Positions 14,598 through 22,856 of a DNA stretch of 44,733 nucleotides are shown in pieces (positions within the stretch are counted from its first letter, which is position 1; each line of letters opens with the position of its first letter). The stretch spans positions 1 to 44,733 of the forward strand of contig JAFVFO010000055.1 in NCBI GenBank assembly GCA_017475485.1. Reading direction: 5' to 3'. The notes beneath the pieces are model-generated. The model saw nothing but the letters and a program-made list of their open reading frames with translations. It made no database searches and was not told where the DNA came from. Source of the stretch: Candidatus Gastranaerophilales bacterium. Lineage in GTDB: Bacteria; Cyanobacteriota; Vampirovibrionia; Gastranaerophilales; Gastranaerophilaceae. A program made the translations under genes and the position numbers.

Positions 14598-15266
14598 ATG
14601 AACAAAAGACTTATAATAATCGGTGTAATAATTCTGATTGCGTCAATAGTAATTAAACTGCTTTTTGTAGCACTGAAAAATATCAAAGTTGATGAATTTC
14701 ATAAGTCTGCGATTATTTTTGTTCTTGATTCTTCCGCTTCCAATCAAAATATGCTTAATCAAGAAATTAAATATTTAAAATCTCTTTGTTCAATTCTTGA
14801 TCCTGAAGATGAAATTAAAATTTTGAAGGTTTCAGAGGATTCTTATTTAATTTACGAAGGCACTCCCGCAGATTCTTCCGGAATAACAAAAGCTGTTTCT
14901 AAATTTACCCAATTGGAAAAAGACGCTTACGGTACGGCTTATGGTACAGCGTTAAAGAAGGCATTTTCACACTGTTTAACCATGAAAAAAGAAGGCTATA
15001 ATCCTTCAATTGTTGTTATCGGCGATTTGGAAAACGAAGGAAAGGCGGAAGGGCAGATAAATTGGGACACATTACCCGAAAATGTAAAAAACGTGCAGCA
15101 GCATATTCCTGAGCTTGCAATGATGTTTGTATATGCACATCCTCAAAAACTCGATATGGTTAAAGAAAAATTAACACCTGTATTGGGTGAGAAAAAATTA
15201 GTTATAGCAAATGAAGAAAATACCGATAAATCACAAAGGCGCTTCTTGAGTGCAATTGGCAGATAG
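14598..15266 (+). CDS. membrane-anchored VWA-domain protein
   Basis: 222 residues: N-terminal membrane anchor (5-27), then a von Willebrand A fold facing the periplasm or outside. The metal-ion site is complete: D44-x-S46-x-S48 in LDSSASN, a Thr at 113 or 117 in YGTAYGT, and Asp143 in IGDLEN. It should bind a protein partner through a divalent metal. AGGAG lies 6 bases before the ATG, 10 bases after the upstream gene. Placement between a VirB10-like protein and an FHA-like membrane protein suggests a role in assembling or gating an envelope complex. Confidence 0.7.
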   Translation: MNKRLIIIGVIILIASIVIKLLFVALKNIKVDEFHKSAIIFVLDSSASNQNMLNQEIKYLKSLCSILDPEDEIKILKVSEDSYLIYEGTPADSSGITKAVSKFTQLEKDAYGTAYGTALKKAFSHCLTMKKEGYNPSIVVIGDLENEGKAEGQINWDTLPENVKNVQQHIPELAMMFVYAHPQKLDMVKEKLTPVLGEKKLVIANEENTDKSQRRFLSAIGR

Positions 15267-15275
15267 GAGAAAATA

Positions 15276-16856
15276 ATGGGCTTTAGCATAATAACAAAAC
15301 GTGGTGAAATTGATTTTTCAGATAAAGAACTTGTAACAATCGGTTCAAAAGAAGGTTTTGATGTAAAACTGGATGTTGATTTTGATTGTATGCTTACTTT
15401 GCAATATGATAAGCAGAAAAATAAGTGTATTATTTTAAATCAGCTTAACAATAAAAACTTTTTATTTAAAGGTGCAATTTTACCTCAAAGCATTGAAACA
15501 GATAAAGTTTTAAAAATCATGGTTCAAAACAGTGATGAATTTATCACCGTAAAAGTTGATGAAGCCTTAAATTATTCTAAAAGTGAGGCGCTAAATGAAA
15601 AAGACTTTAAGACTTTGTATGGTGAAAATGCTTCATCTAATCTTAAAATGAAAATTGAACAACAAAAAGATGAAATAGAAGCTGCGCGCATAGCAATTAC
15701 AAAAGAAACATCTTTTCATATCAATGATTTAACTAAAAAAATAAATATAAATACTAATTCTACATTTACACTTCATATAGCGTTATTGTTTGCTTCTTTA
15801 TTGTGCGCTTTTGGTGTTGCGAATTATTTAACGGGTTTGCCTTTAGAAGAAGCTCAAAATATTATTCAAATGCCTTTGAATTTAAAATTAATTTTAATGT
15901 ATATGGTTATAATTTACGGCGTTGGTTTAAACTTAAAACAGGGTGTATATCTTTATTTGAAAAATAAGGACCAAAATATAAAGGGGCAGGAAAGTTTTAT
16001 GATTATTACTTCATCAATTTTCTATGCTTCTATATACATAATAAATGTACTTTATTATATGACACCTAAAAGCATGAATATATTTGCGGTATTAATTTCT
16101 CTGTTCTTTATTTTGTGTGCGATAGCTCTTGCTTATGGGTGCGGGTATTTTAAATACAGCTCTATAGTTTTGCAAAATGAATTGTATAAATATGAATACA
16201 GACCCGACTTTGAACGTGTAATTAAAGAATATCAACGCTGGATAGAACATTATGTTAATAATTTAAGTTCCGTAAAAATAAGGAATTTAAAAGATAAACA
16301 ATTTACAATTCAATTAAAATCAATAGGCGAGATAACTCTTGGTATTTTAACAGCACCCTTCTTAGCTTATGGTGTATCTAATACTTTGGCTATGTGCTTT
16401 CCTGAAGCTGCCGGCTGGATTAGGGTTTCGGGTTTAAGGTTCAGTCCGATATTTTTAGTTTTAGCTTCCGTTATGATTATATTTGCCTTTTTTGCATTTG
16501 CCTCTGCATTTACAAATATAAGAAAAATTCAAGCGTCAAATGTTTTGAAAAAAGACGGTTTTAGTAACTACTTAGAACATGGCGTGGAATTTTTAGGCTT
16601 GGAAGCCACAAGAAGATTAAACCTTGACAAAAATCGCTCATTAATAATAGGTTGTACAATTATATTTATTGAATTTTCCATGAATGTTTCTTATTTTATG
16701 CAGGAAATGGGCGGTGACCTCGGTGCTATGTTTTTAAGCGCATTAGCAGCCTTAGTTCCTACGGCAATTTTGATTGCGGAAACTTATATGCTAAGCAATA
16801 AAAACTTTGAAAATTCAGTTTGCGACAGTATTATTTCTAAACTGGATAAAGATTAA
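15276..16856 (+). CDS. FHA-like N-terminal domain fused to eight-helix membrane protein
   Basis: 526 residues. The first ~100 resemble an FHA domain (ELVTIGSKEGFDVKLD, then beta strands), although the conserved Arg of GR is missing. A charged helix follows (105-160), then about eight membrane helices in two groups of four separated by a cytoplasmic stretch (EYRPDFERVIKEYQRW). Two Gly/Ala-rich helices near the end include GAMFLSALAALVPTAIL. I do not recognise the membrane part; it is not ExbB/ExbD. GGAG lies before the ATG; its stop overlaps the next ATG. Likely the inner-membrane core of this locus, perhaps a channel or energy-coupling unit. Confidence 0.55.
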   Translation: MGFSIITKRGEIDFSDKELVTIGSKEGFDVKLDVDFDCMLTLQYDKQKNKCIILNQLNNKNFLFKGAILPQSIETDKVLKIMVQNSDEFITVKVDEALNYSKSEALNEKDFKTLYGENASSNLKMKIEQQKDEIEAARIAITKETSFHINDLTKKININTNSTFTLHIALLFASLLCAFGVANYLTGLPLEEAQNIIQMPLNLKLILMYMVIIYGVGLNLKQGVYLYLKNKDQNIKGQESFMIITSSIFYASIYIINVLYYMTPKSMNIFAVLISLFFILCAIALAYGCGYFKYSSIVLQNELYKYEYRPDFERVIKEYQRWIEHYVNNLSSVKIRNLKDKQFTIQLKSIGEITLGILTAPFLAYGVSNTLAMCFPEAAGWIRVSGLRFSPIFLVLASVMIIFAFFAFASAFTNIRKIQASNVLKKDGFSNYLEHGVEFLGLEATRRLNLDKNRSLIIGCTIIFIEFSMNVSYFMQEMGGDLGAMFLSALAALVPTAILIAETYMLSNKNFENSVCDSIISKLDKD

Positions 16857-17659
16857 TGTATAATTTGTTTTTTAGAATTTTAGCATTAATAGTAATATTA
16901 TCAACAGTGTGCATTTTGGGAATAAAACCTAAAATGCACAGCAAGATATTTGTATATGACAGATCCTATTCCATAGTTGAAAATAATCCCCAAACAGAGC
17001 AAAATACCTACATTCCTCAAAAAGAACAAAAACAAACGGTTACACAAAAAATTGCAAATGAAATAAAAAAAGAAATCAAAAAAGAAAATAAAATAGTCCA
17101 AAATAATCAAACAAAAAAAGAAGCGCCTGTTAAAAAAGAAACAAAAAAGACTATAGTTCAAGAACCTAAAAAACAGATAACATCTTCAGAAAAAAAAGAT
17201 AATAAAAAGGTAGAGCCTGTAAAAAAAGTTGAACAAAAGGTAATAAATTCAAAAAAAACCGTAGAAAAAACTGCTGAAGCCCCTAAAAGCATTACAGTAC
17301 AGGAAAGAGAAGAAGAAATAGCCTGGAATATTTGGCGCTCGAACCTGCAAAATCAAATAATGCACGATACCAAACTTCCTTATGTTCCAAAAGGTACGGT
17401 ATTCAAGTTTTCTTTTGAAGTAGATAAATATGGCAGAATTTCTTCCGTAAAAACTTGGTCACTAAATTCCAATTATACTCCTTATGCAATTCAATATATT
17501 GCACCTGTTATAAGAAGTTATCAAGGAAGGGAAATTTTAGATTTTCCAAAGGGAACTCAAAGATTGACAACAAAATTTGAAGGCGGTTGGAAAATAGCTG
17601 ATACTGCTATTTATTCAACCCCTAACGACTATAATGATGTAGAAAGAATTAAAAAATAA
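16856..17659 (+). CDS. TonB-like protein
   Basis: 267 residues: membrane helix (5-22) with KPKMHSK (24-30), a long Lys/Gln/Pro-poor spacer (about 40-140) and a C-terminal domain (about 155-255) reading FKFSFEVDKYGRISSVKTW, then SYQGREILDFPKGTQRL. That is the TonB/TolA C-terminal pattern: dG-I strand, conserved P.G. turn. It would bridge the periplasm and bind an outer-membrane partner. No ExbB/ExbD or TonB-dependent receptor is in the window, so the motor may be the eight-helix protein upstream. Coupled by TAATG overlaps on both sides. Confidence 0.6.
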   Translation: MYNLFFRILALIVILSTVCILGIKPKMHSKIFVYDRSYSIVENNPQTEQNTYIPQKEQKQTVTQKIANEIKKEIKKENKIVQNNQTKKEAPVKKETKKTIVQEPKKQITSSEKKDNKKVEPVKKVEQKVINSKKTVEKTAEAPKSITVQEREEEIAWNIWRSNLQNQIMHDTKLPYVPKGTVFKFSFEVDKYGRISSVKTWSLNSNYTPYAIQYIAPVIRSYQGREILDFPKGTQRLTTKFEGGWKIADTAIYSTPNDYNDVERIKK

Positions 17660-18579
17660 TGTATAAATGTTCTGAATGTTCAATGGAATATGAAATAAAG
17701 CCTGATTATTGCGATTGCGGTAATGATGTATTTATTGAAATAAAAAGTGATAAACCAAAAAATGAAATAAAAGAAAACTTATATTTTAAAAATAATCTTC
17801 CTTCTATAGTTTTTCTCGGGTTGTGTATTATTCTATCTTTTGCGATTTTATTTTTTGTAGGCAACCCTAAAGATGAACAGGTTAAAAAAGAAGACGTAAA
17901 AATTGAAACAAAAAAAGATATTCCCGATATTGATAAAATTTGGAATGATGAAAAGCCAAAAGAAGTCAAGCGAAATGAAAGTATAAAACAAGCCGTAATT
18001 GAGCCTTTGCCTATTAAAAAGCAACCGGAAATCAAAAATCAGCCTGTTGAAAAACCTAAAAAAGAAGTGCAGAAAAATATTTCTTTAAATAAAATACAAA
18101 ACATTCAAAAACAAGCGCAAATTACAAAAAACCCTCAAACTGTCCAAAAACCGCAAGCAGTTCAAAAGCCTCAAATAACTCAAAAAACTCAACCGACTCA
18201 AACTTCAACAGCTCAGACTAACCCCATACAAACTAAAACGCAAAGTGCACCAATTGTTGTTGAAAAACCAAAACAAATAAACCCCGAGGAATTAAAGCAA
18301 TACAAAAAAGCTCTTAGAAACAAGATTGCTTCAAATATTGATTTTTTAAGTGTTGCAGGGGACGGGAAATGTACACTTTCTTTTAATATTTCTCAATCAG
18401 GAGCTTTATTAAATAGAAAGTTTATAACTCAATCTCAAAACCTATCTTTAAATGACGCTGTATATAATGCAATGATGAAAGTGCCTTCTTTTAAAACACC
18501 ACCCGAAGGTTATAAAAATGAAACAATGAAATTGAATGTTAAAATTACGGGCGGTAATTTTGAAGTGAGTTTAGAATAG
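17659..18579 (+). CDS. zinc-ribbon TolA/TonB-like protein
   Basis: 306 residues. A cytoplasmic zinc ribbon (C4-xx-C7...C18-x-C20) is followed by one membrane helix (about 49-70), a long periplasmic spacer rich in Lys, Gln, Pro and Thr (QKPQAVQKPQ-type repeats), and a C-terminal TonB/TolA-like domain (about 215-306) with YKKALRNKIASNI, CTLSFNISQSGALLN and VYNAMMKVPSFKTPP. A zinc ribbon on the cytoplasmic side of a TonB-like protein is unusual and could sense or bind a cytoplasmic partner. It ends one base before the convergent secreted VWA gene. Confidence 0.6.
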   Translation: MYKCSECSMEYEIKPDYCDCGNDVFIEIKSDKPKNEIKENLYFKNNLPSIVFLGLCIILSFAILFFVGNPKDEQVKKEDVKIETKKDIPDIDKIWNDEKPKEVKRNESIKQAVIEPLPIKKQPEIKNQPVEKPKKEVQKNISLNKIQNIQKQAQITKNPQTVQKPQAVQKPQITQKTQPTQTSTAQTNPIQTKTQSAPIVVEKPKQINPEELKQYKKALRNKIASNIDFLSVAGDGKCTLSFNISQSGALLNRKFITQSQNLSLNDAVYNAMMKVPSFKTPPEGYKNETMKLNVKITGGNFEVSLE

Positions 18580-18580
18580 T

Positions 18581-19474
18581 TTATTCTTCACTGTCGTTAT
18601 AAAATTCATATTGCTGTGTTGCAGAAGATTCAACAGGTGTAGTAATGGATTCTTGTATAACATTTGAAAAATCGGATAAATTATGTAAGTTATAAATTTT
18701 TCCGCCTGTTTGATTAGCAAGGCAATTTAAACCGGAAAAACGACCTTGTACCAAAACTACATCTATGTGCACTTCGGGATGAGATTTTGCCAATTCTTTA
18801 GCATAAGCGCAAGGGTCACCTCCGCAGTTTTCACCGCCATCGGTAATAAGAATGATTTTTTTAGCTTGATTGGAAAACGCTCTAAAATCTTCTTCTACAG
18901 CTCTATCAAGAGCATATACCAAAGGTGTAGCGCCGCCTACAGAAACGCTGTTCATCCCTTTTAGAAGATTGTAAGAATTTGCCTTAACTACAGGCGCAAC
19001 AGATTGTGTTGCGGCACAGTAGCCGTTGTGGTTTCCGACAGGGCTTTGTTTTGTTTGAACCGAATATTTGCCGTTTTTTTGTTTTACTATTTGTTTTACT
19101 TTCGCCAAAGTTGCATTTGTGTTTGGATTAGAGCCGTTTAAATCATGTCCGAATACGCGAAATCCTAAATTCACGCTTTCCGGAATTTGTGAAACGATTG
19201 CCGACATTGCATTTTTAGCTACTTCTATACAATTAGACATACTGCCGGAATAATCCATAACTATATCTATAGCACTAATTGAGGAAGTTTTTGCAGTCAC
19301 CGAATTAATATATTGGCTTGCGGAATATACACTGTATGGGTTTTTAATTGCAGGCTGTACAACCTTGCCTTGGGTTTTAACGGTGCCGGATGTGTTAATT
19401 GTGTATTTTGCACCAAATACATAACCGTTTAAAATAAATGCCGATATTAAAGCTAAAAGTAAATATTTCTTCAT
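18581..19474 (-). CDS. secreted VWA-domain protein
   Basis: 297 residues from ATG 19474. The signal peptide (1-21) begins exactly there, and a longer TTG start at 19510 is unlikely. The VWA metal site is complete: D74-x-S76-x-S78 in MDYSGSM, Thr183 in GGATPL, Asp212 in ITDGGENC. Several Cys (CIE, YCAA, ENCGGDPC, LNC) suggest disulfides. Resembles secreted VWA domains of the CtpB/YfbK kind only in general fold. Converges on the six-gene TonB/VWA locus with a one-base gap, so it may act on the outer side of the same machinery. Probably leaderless. Confidence 0.75.
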   Translation of the reverse strand: MKKYLLLALISAFILNGYVFGAKYTINTSGTVKTQGKVVQPAIKNPYSVYSASQYINSVTAKTSSISAIDIVMDYSGSMSNCIEVAKNAMSAIVSQIPESVNLGFRVFGHDLNGSNPNTNATLAKVKQIVKQKNGKYSVQTKQSPVGNHNGYCAATQSVAPVVKANSYNLLKGMNSVSVGGATPLVYALDRAVEEDFRAFSNQAKKIILITDGGENCGGDPCAYAKELAKSHPEVHIDVVLVQGRFSGLNCLANQTGGKIYNLHNLSDFSNVIQESITTPVESSATQQYEFYNDSEE

Positions 19475-19481
19475 AATAGAA

Positions 19482-19490
19482 ATTAAAGCA
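19482..19490 (-). promoter_or_regulatory. extended -10, leaderless start
   Basis: On the minus strand TGC-TTTAAT ends 7 bases before ATG 19474. No ribosome binding site is present. Confidence 0.6.
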
Positions 19491-19605
19491 TTATTTTTTT
19501 TATTTTGCAAATTAAATTGTTAACATTTTGTAACATATTTTACCCTAAGCTAAATATTTCCGTAAAAATGCCGATAATAATGTTAAATAGGGTTGTAGGT
19601 AAGGT

Positions 19606-22020
19606 ATGAACTTTAGTGAAATCAAAAGCGGTTTTATTGAATATTTAATTGATAAAGAATGTCAATCTTCAAACAAACAAAGGGAAGATATAATTGAAGA
19701 TGACATAAATTTGTTCTCTCATTTATCGGATTTTAGAAAATATCTTGTTGAAAACAATATTGCCGATAGCTCAATATTTTCAAAAAGCCTTAAAGATATT
19801 GAAAATATGCGCTTTGTTGACGGAAAACTTGTTGAAACAGGGGAAAACTCACCTGATAGCGAAAATTTAATGCTTGATTTTTTGAATGATTTGTTTCAGG
19901 AAGAAGAAGTTGTTTCTTCATTAGATGAAGATGAAAGCGGAGATTTGGATATTAATGAAATTACCGGTTTTTTAACTGAAATTGATTCCGAACAAGACGG
20001 TGAAATATCGCTTGAAAATCTTGAAGAACCCGTTCAATGTATTTATATGCTGGGAACAATTTATGATGATGAGGATTCTTTGAAATATCTTGATTCCGAT
20101 AATGACGGCGAAATCAGCCCTGAAGAAAAGGAAAAATTTGAAGCATTTGTTAAAGGTGATAAAGAAAATTTAACCCTTGAAGATTTGGAAAATACCTATG
20201 CTTCAATTAAAGACGGCAGTTTTCCCGTGGATGACTATAAGAATTTTTCTATAGATAAAGCTATAGCAGCTTCTGAAGATAAAAATGAAGCGCTTGATGA
20301 TTTAGATACGCTCGATACATCTTCTCCTTCCGTATCTTCAGGCGGTGTTTCATCAGGCGGGGGAGTGTCGGGTTCTTATGGCGGAGGTGCGGCTGCAAGT
20401 GCTAATACTACGCCTGTTACGGCTTCTCAAACACCAACGGAAAACCTTGACCCGTTGGAAGGAAAAACGTCTGATGAGCTTCAACAAATGCGAGATAGTA
20501 AAGAATTAGATTTAAAAATCTCAAATAATGCACTTCAAGCAATTTTCTCCGGGGCTGATCCGGATGTAGCTCAACAGCAGGAAAAATGCGATAATGCTCA
20601 AAGTATTTATAAAACGATGCTTGAAGCGGATGATAATATTGATTCCGAATTAAAAGAGCAAGAAATGCAAGTTCTGTCAGGAATTTCTGACTATGAAACG
20701 CAGATTAATAATGCTAATTTGTCAATATGTAGATTAGGTGCGTTTATTGCTTCTCAAAAAGCTAAAATTGCACTTGATGAAACAAACCTTCAATCGCTTC
20801 AATCCGCTCTTTCGGCACTGCCCGCGCAAGGAAGTGATAAATATCCCGAAAATGAAAACAGAGCAAGCGCAATTGAGGCAAATAGGGCGGAATTAACTGC
20901 AAAAATTTCCCAAGCACAGGCAAAACTTGAAGAAGATAAGGCCAAGCTCAATGAGCCTCAAGAATCAGGCAGAAATGCTGAAGATGAGCTTTCTTATTTA
21001 TCTCAAGAGCTTCCCAAAATGGAAAACGAATTGACCGGCCTGCAAGAGCAAAAAGAACTGCTTGAACATGGTGATAAGTCAAAAGGAATTAAAGGTATTT
21101 TAGATACTTGTTCTCCCGAAACAAAACTTGCTTTAGAAAATTATAATCAAATTAAAGATAATCTTGAAACTTTAAAAGAACAAAAGATTGAAAGTATTTC
21201 AAAAACTATTCAAACCCAAACATCCGAGCTTAATGAAATTGATAACAAAATTAAAGAAGTGTTGCCAAAAGAAACAAGCAAAAAATACGCACCCGAAAGT
21301 CCTTTGTTTGATAAGGATTTTAATATAACAATGAATTACGTTAATGACAGACCTTGTATGAATTACCTTCTGATAGGGCCTGAAAACCCCGATCCTAACG
21401 AAGAACTGCCTGTAATTGTATATTTACACGGAAGCGGTGAAGTAGGAAGCGGTGAAAACGGTATGTATCGTGTCCATGGGCCGGGCGGTTTCATTAATGA
21501 TTTAGATTTAGAAAACTTTAACGGATATATAATTTGTCCGCATTTATCGGGTGAATATAATGCAGGGAGCTGGACAAACGGCGATGCCGAAAAATATCTG
21601 CGTGAAATGCTTGATGATTTCCAAAATACCCATGCTGTTGATTCGGATAAAATCGCGCTGACGGGCGCAAGTCTTGGCGGTGCGGGTGTGATTTATCAGG
21701 CTCAGCACATGAATGATGTTTTCTGTAAAGCAGTATCTATGAGCGGTTATCCTAATTCCGTAAGACCTCAAGATATAACTTCAATTCCGATTATCGGTAT
21801 TGTGGGCGGTGCTGCAAACGGTGAAGACGGTACAAGTATTAATTATATGAAAAATAATTTCTCCTTGCAGGAAGGAAACGATTACACCCATGCGCAAAGC
21901 GGTGAATTGTATCAATTGCCGGCAGGTCATGCTTATGTTCCTAAAACGGCATTCGGAATGGACTCTAACGGAAACGGCTGTTCTGACTTAATTGAATGGC
22001 TTTTTGATTACGAACAATAG
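19606..22020 (+). CDS. EF-hand, coiled-coil and esterase multidomain protein
   Basis: 804 residues, no signal peptide. EF-hand loops at 107-118 ([12 protein letters not shown]) and 163-174 ([12 protein letters not shown]), with a degenerate one at 127-138, should bind calcium. A Ser/Gly linker (238-265) leads to a long coiled coil (about 285-560) rich in Gln, Glu and Lys. The C-terminal ~230 residues are an alpha/beta hydrolase of the phospholipase/carboxylesterase or feruloyl-esterase type: [11 protein letters not shown] oxyanion loop, nucleophile Ser689 in GASLGG, and His775 in AGHAYVP. Likely deacylates a lipid or carbohydrate ester. AGGTAAGG precedes the ATG. How it leaves the cell, if it does, is unclear. 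Confidence 0.75.
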   Translation: MNFSEIKSGFIEYLIDKECQSSNKQREDIIEDDINLFSHLSDFRKYLVENNIADSSIFSKSLKDIENMRFVDGKLVETGENSPDSENLMLDFLNDLFQEEEVVSSLDEDESGDLDINEITGFLTEIDSEQDGEISLENLEEPVQCIYMLGTIYDDEDSLKYLDSDNDGEISPEEKEKFEAFVKGDKENLTLEDLENTYASIKDGSFPVDDYKNFSIDKAIAASEDKNEALDDLDTLDTSSPSVSSGGVSSGGGVSGSYGGGAAASANTTPVTASQTPTENLDPLEGKTSDELQQMRDSKELDLKISNNALQAIFSGADPDVAQQQEKCDNAQSIYKTMLEADDNIDSELKEQEMQVLSGISDYETQINNANLSICRLGAFIASQKAKIALDETNLQSLQSALSALPAQGSDKYPENENRASAIEANRAELTAKISQAQAKLEEDKAKLNEPQESGRNAEDELSYLSQELPKMENELTGLQEQKELLEHGDKSKGIKGILDTCSPETKLALENYNQIKDNLETLKEQKIESISKTIQTQTSELNEIDNKIKEVLPKETSKKYAPESPLFDKDFNITMNYVNDRPCMNYLLIGPENPDPNEELPVIVYLHGSGEVGSGENGMYRVHGPGGFINDLDLENFNGYIICPHLSGEYNAGSWTNGDAEKYLREMLDDFQNTHAVDSDKIALTGASLGGAGVIYQAQHMNDVFCKAVSMSGYPNSVRPQDITSIPIIGIVGGAANGEDGTSINYMKNNFSLQEGNDYTHAQSGELYQLPAGHAYVPKTAFGMDSNGNGCSDLIEWLFDYEQ

Positions 22021-22026
22021 TAAATA

Positions 22027-22035
22027 TGGTATAAT
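22027..22035 (+). promoter_or_regulatory. extended -10 promoter for the macrodomain gene
   Basis: TGG-TATAAT predicts a start near 22042, before the AAGGAT ribosome binding site at about 22052. Confidence 0.6.
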
Positions 22036-22063
22036 GCTGTTTGTAAAATATAAGGATTTTAAA

Positions 22064-22576
22064 ATGGCATTGTTACAAGTTATAAAAGGCGATATTACTA
22101 AGTTGAATGTTGATGCAATAGTTAATGCCGCTAAAAACAGTCTGCTCGGCGGGGGCGGGGTTGATGGAGCTATCCATAGAGCTGCCGGTATAGAATTACT
22201 TGAAGAATGTAAAACGCTTGGCGGGTGCGAAACCGGAAATGCAAAAATTACCAAAGGCTATAATCTGCCTGCGAAATACGTTATACATACCGTAGGCCCG
22301 ATATGGCATGGCGGTATGGATAATGAAGCACAAAAACTTGCCTCATGCTATAAAACCTCTTTGAAACTGGCTGTGGAAAATAATGTTAAAACCATTGCTT
22401 TTCCTGCGATATCTTGCGGTGCGTATGGTTATCCGATAGATAAAGCATGTGAAATTGCATTTAACACTGTTGTTGATTTTGTAAAAAGTAGTGATACTAT
22501 AGAAAAAGTAATTTTTACCGATATTAATGATTATGTTATTAATATTTATAATGAGCTTTTAAAAAATTATGTATAA
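22064..22576 (+). CDS. macrodomain protein (ADP-ribose/O-acetyl-ADP-ribose hydrolase type)
   Basis: 170 residues, a single macrodomain of the MacroD/YmdB type that binds ADP-ribose and may remove it from proteins or deacetylate O-acetyl-ADP-ribose. [15 protein letters not shown] (5-19), [14 protein letters not shown], and [12 protein letters not shown] are the ligand loops. The usual NAAN is NAAK here. I chose ATG 22064 over 21992 because AAGGAT and a promoter lie just before it and the longer form would overlap the esterase gene. No ADP-ribosyltransferase or sirtuin is near; the Fic enzyme in this window uses AMP, not ADP-ribose. Confidence 0.85.
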   Translation: MALLQVIKGDITKLNVDAIVNAAKNSLLGGGGVDGAIHRAAGIELLEECKTLGGCETGNAKITKGYNLPAKYVIHTVGPIWHGGMDNEAQKLASCYKTSLKLAVENNVKTIAFPAISCGAYGYPIDKACEIAFNTVVDFVKSSDTIEKVIFTDINDYVINIYNELLKNYV

Positions 22577-22645
22577 ATATCGATATATTGCGCTTTGCTC
22601 GTAGAATTTAAAAAGTCGTGCTGAGAGGTTTCCCCGAAACGCAAT

Positions 22646-22670
22646 AAAAAAACCACTCTTGTTTGAGTGG
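22646..22670 (-). terminator. intrinsic terminator of tRNA-Val
   Basis: On the minus strand CCACTC, a 6-base loop and GAGTGG are followed by a T-run, just after the CCA end of the tRNA. In the forward direction it may also stop the macrodomain transcript. Confidence 0.75.
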
Positions 22671-22676
22671 CTTTAA

Positions 22677-22752
22677 TGGTGGGCGTTGAGAGGCTCGAAC
22701 TCCCGACATCTTCCTTGTAAGGGAAGCGCTCTACCAACTGAGCTAAACGCCC
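22677..22752 (-). tRNA. tRNA-Val (anticodon UAC)
   Basis: 76 bases including an encoded CCA. Acceptor GGGCGTT pairs with AACGCCC, the D-arm is AGCTCAGTTGGTAGAGC, the anticodon stem CTTCC/GGAAG encloses CTTACAA with anticodon TAC, and the T-loop is TTCGAGC. All cloverleaf parts are intact. Confidence 0.95.
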
Positions 22753-22794
22753 AAGCATACTCCATCTTTCTTAGGTTGCTGCTTTCGCAACAGG

Positions 22795-22805
22795 GAGCTA
22801 AACGC
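22795..22805 (-). repeat. 11-base copy of the tRNA-Val 5' region
   Basis: GCGTTTAGCTC recurs 55 bases upstream of the tRNA in the same orientation, within its predicted leader. Between them lies a GTTGC/GCAAC stem (22774-22791). It may be a leftover from a duplicated tRNA. Confidence 0.4.
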
Positions 22806-22817
22806 TTGAACTCTTTA

Positions 22818-22845
22818 ATAATATAATATCAACAAAATTTGTCAA
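22818..22845 (-). promoter_or_regulatory. sigma-70 promoter of tRNA-Val
   Basis: TTGACA (-35, at 22840-22845) and TATTAT (-10, at 22818-22823) on the minus strand with 16 bases between. This is the best two-box promoter in the window. Confidence 0.7.
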
Positions 22846-22856
22846 GCTAAATTTTA

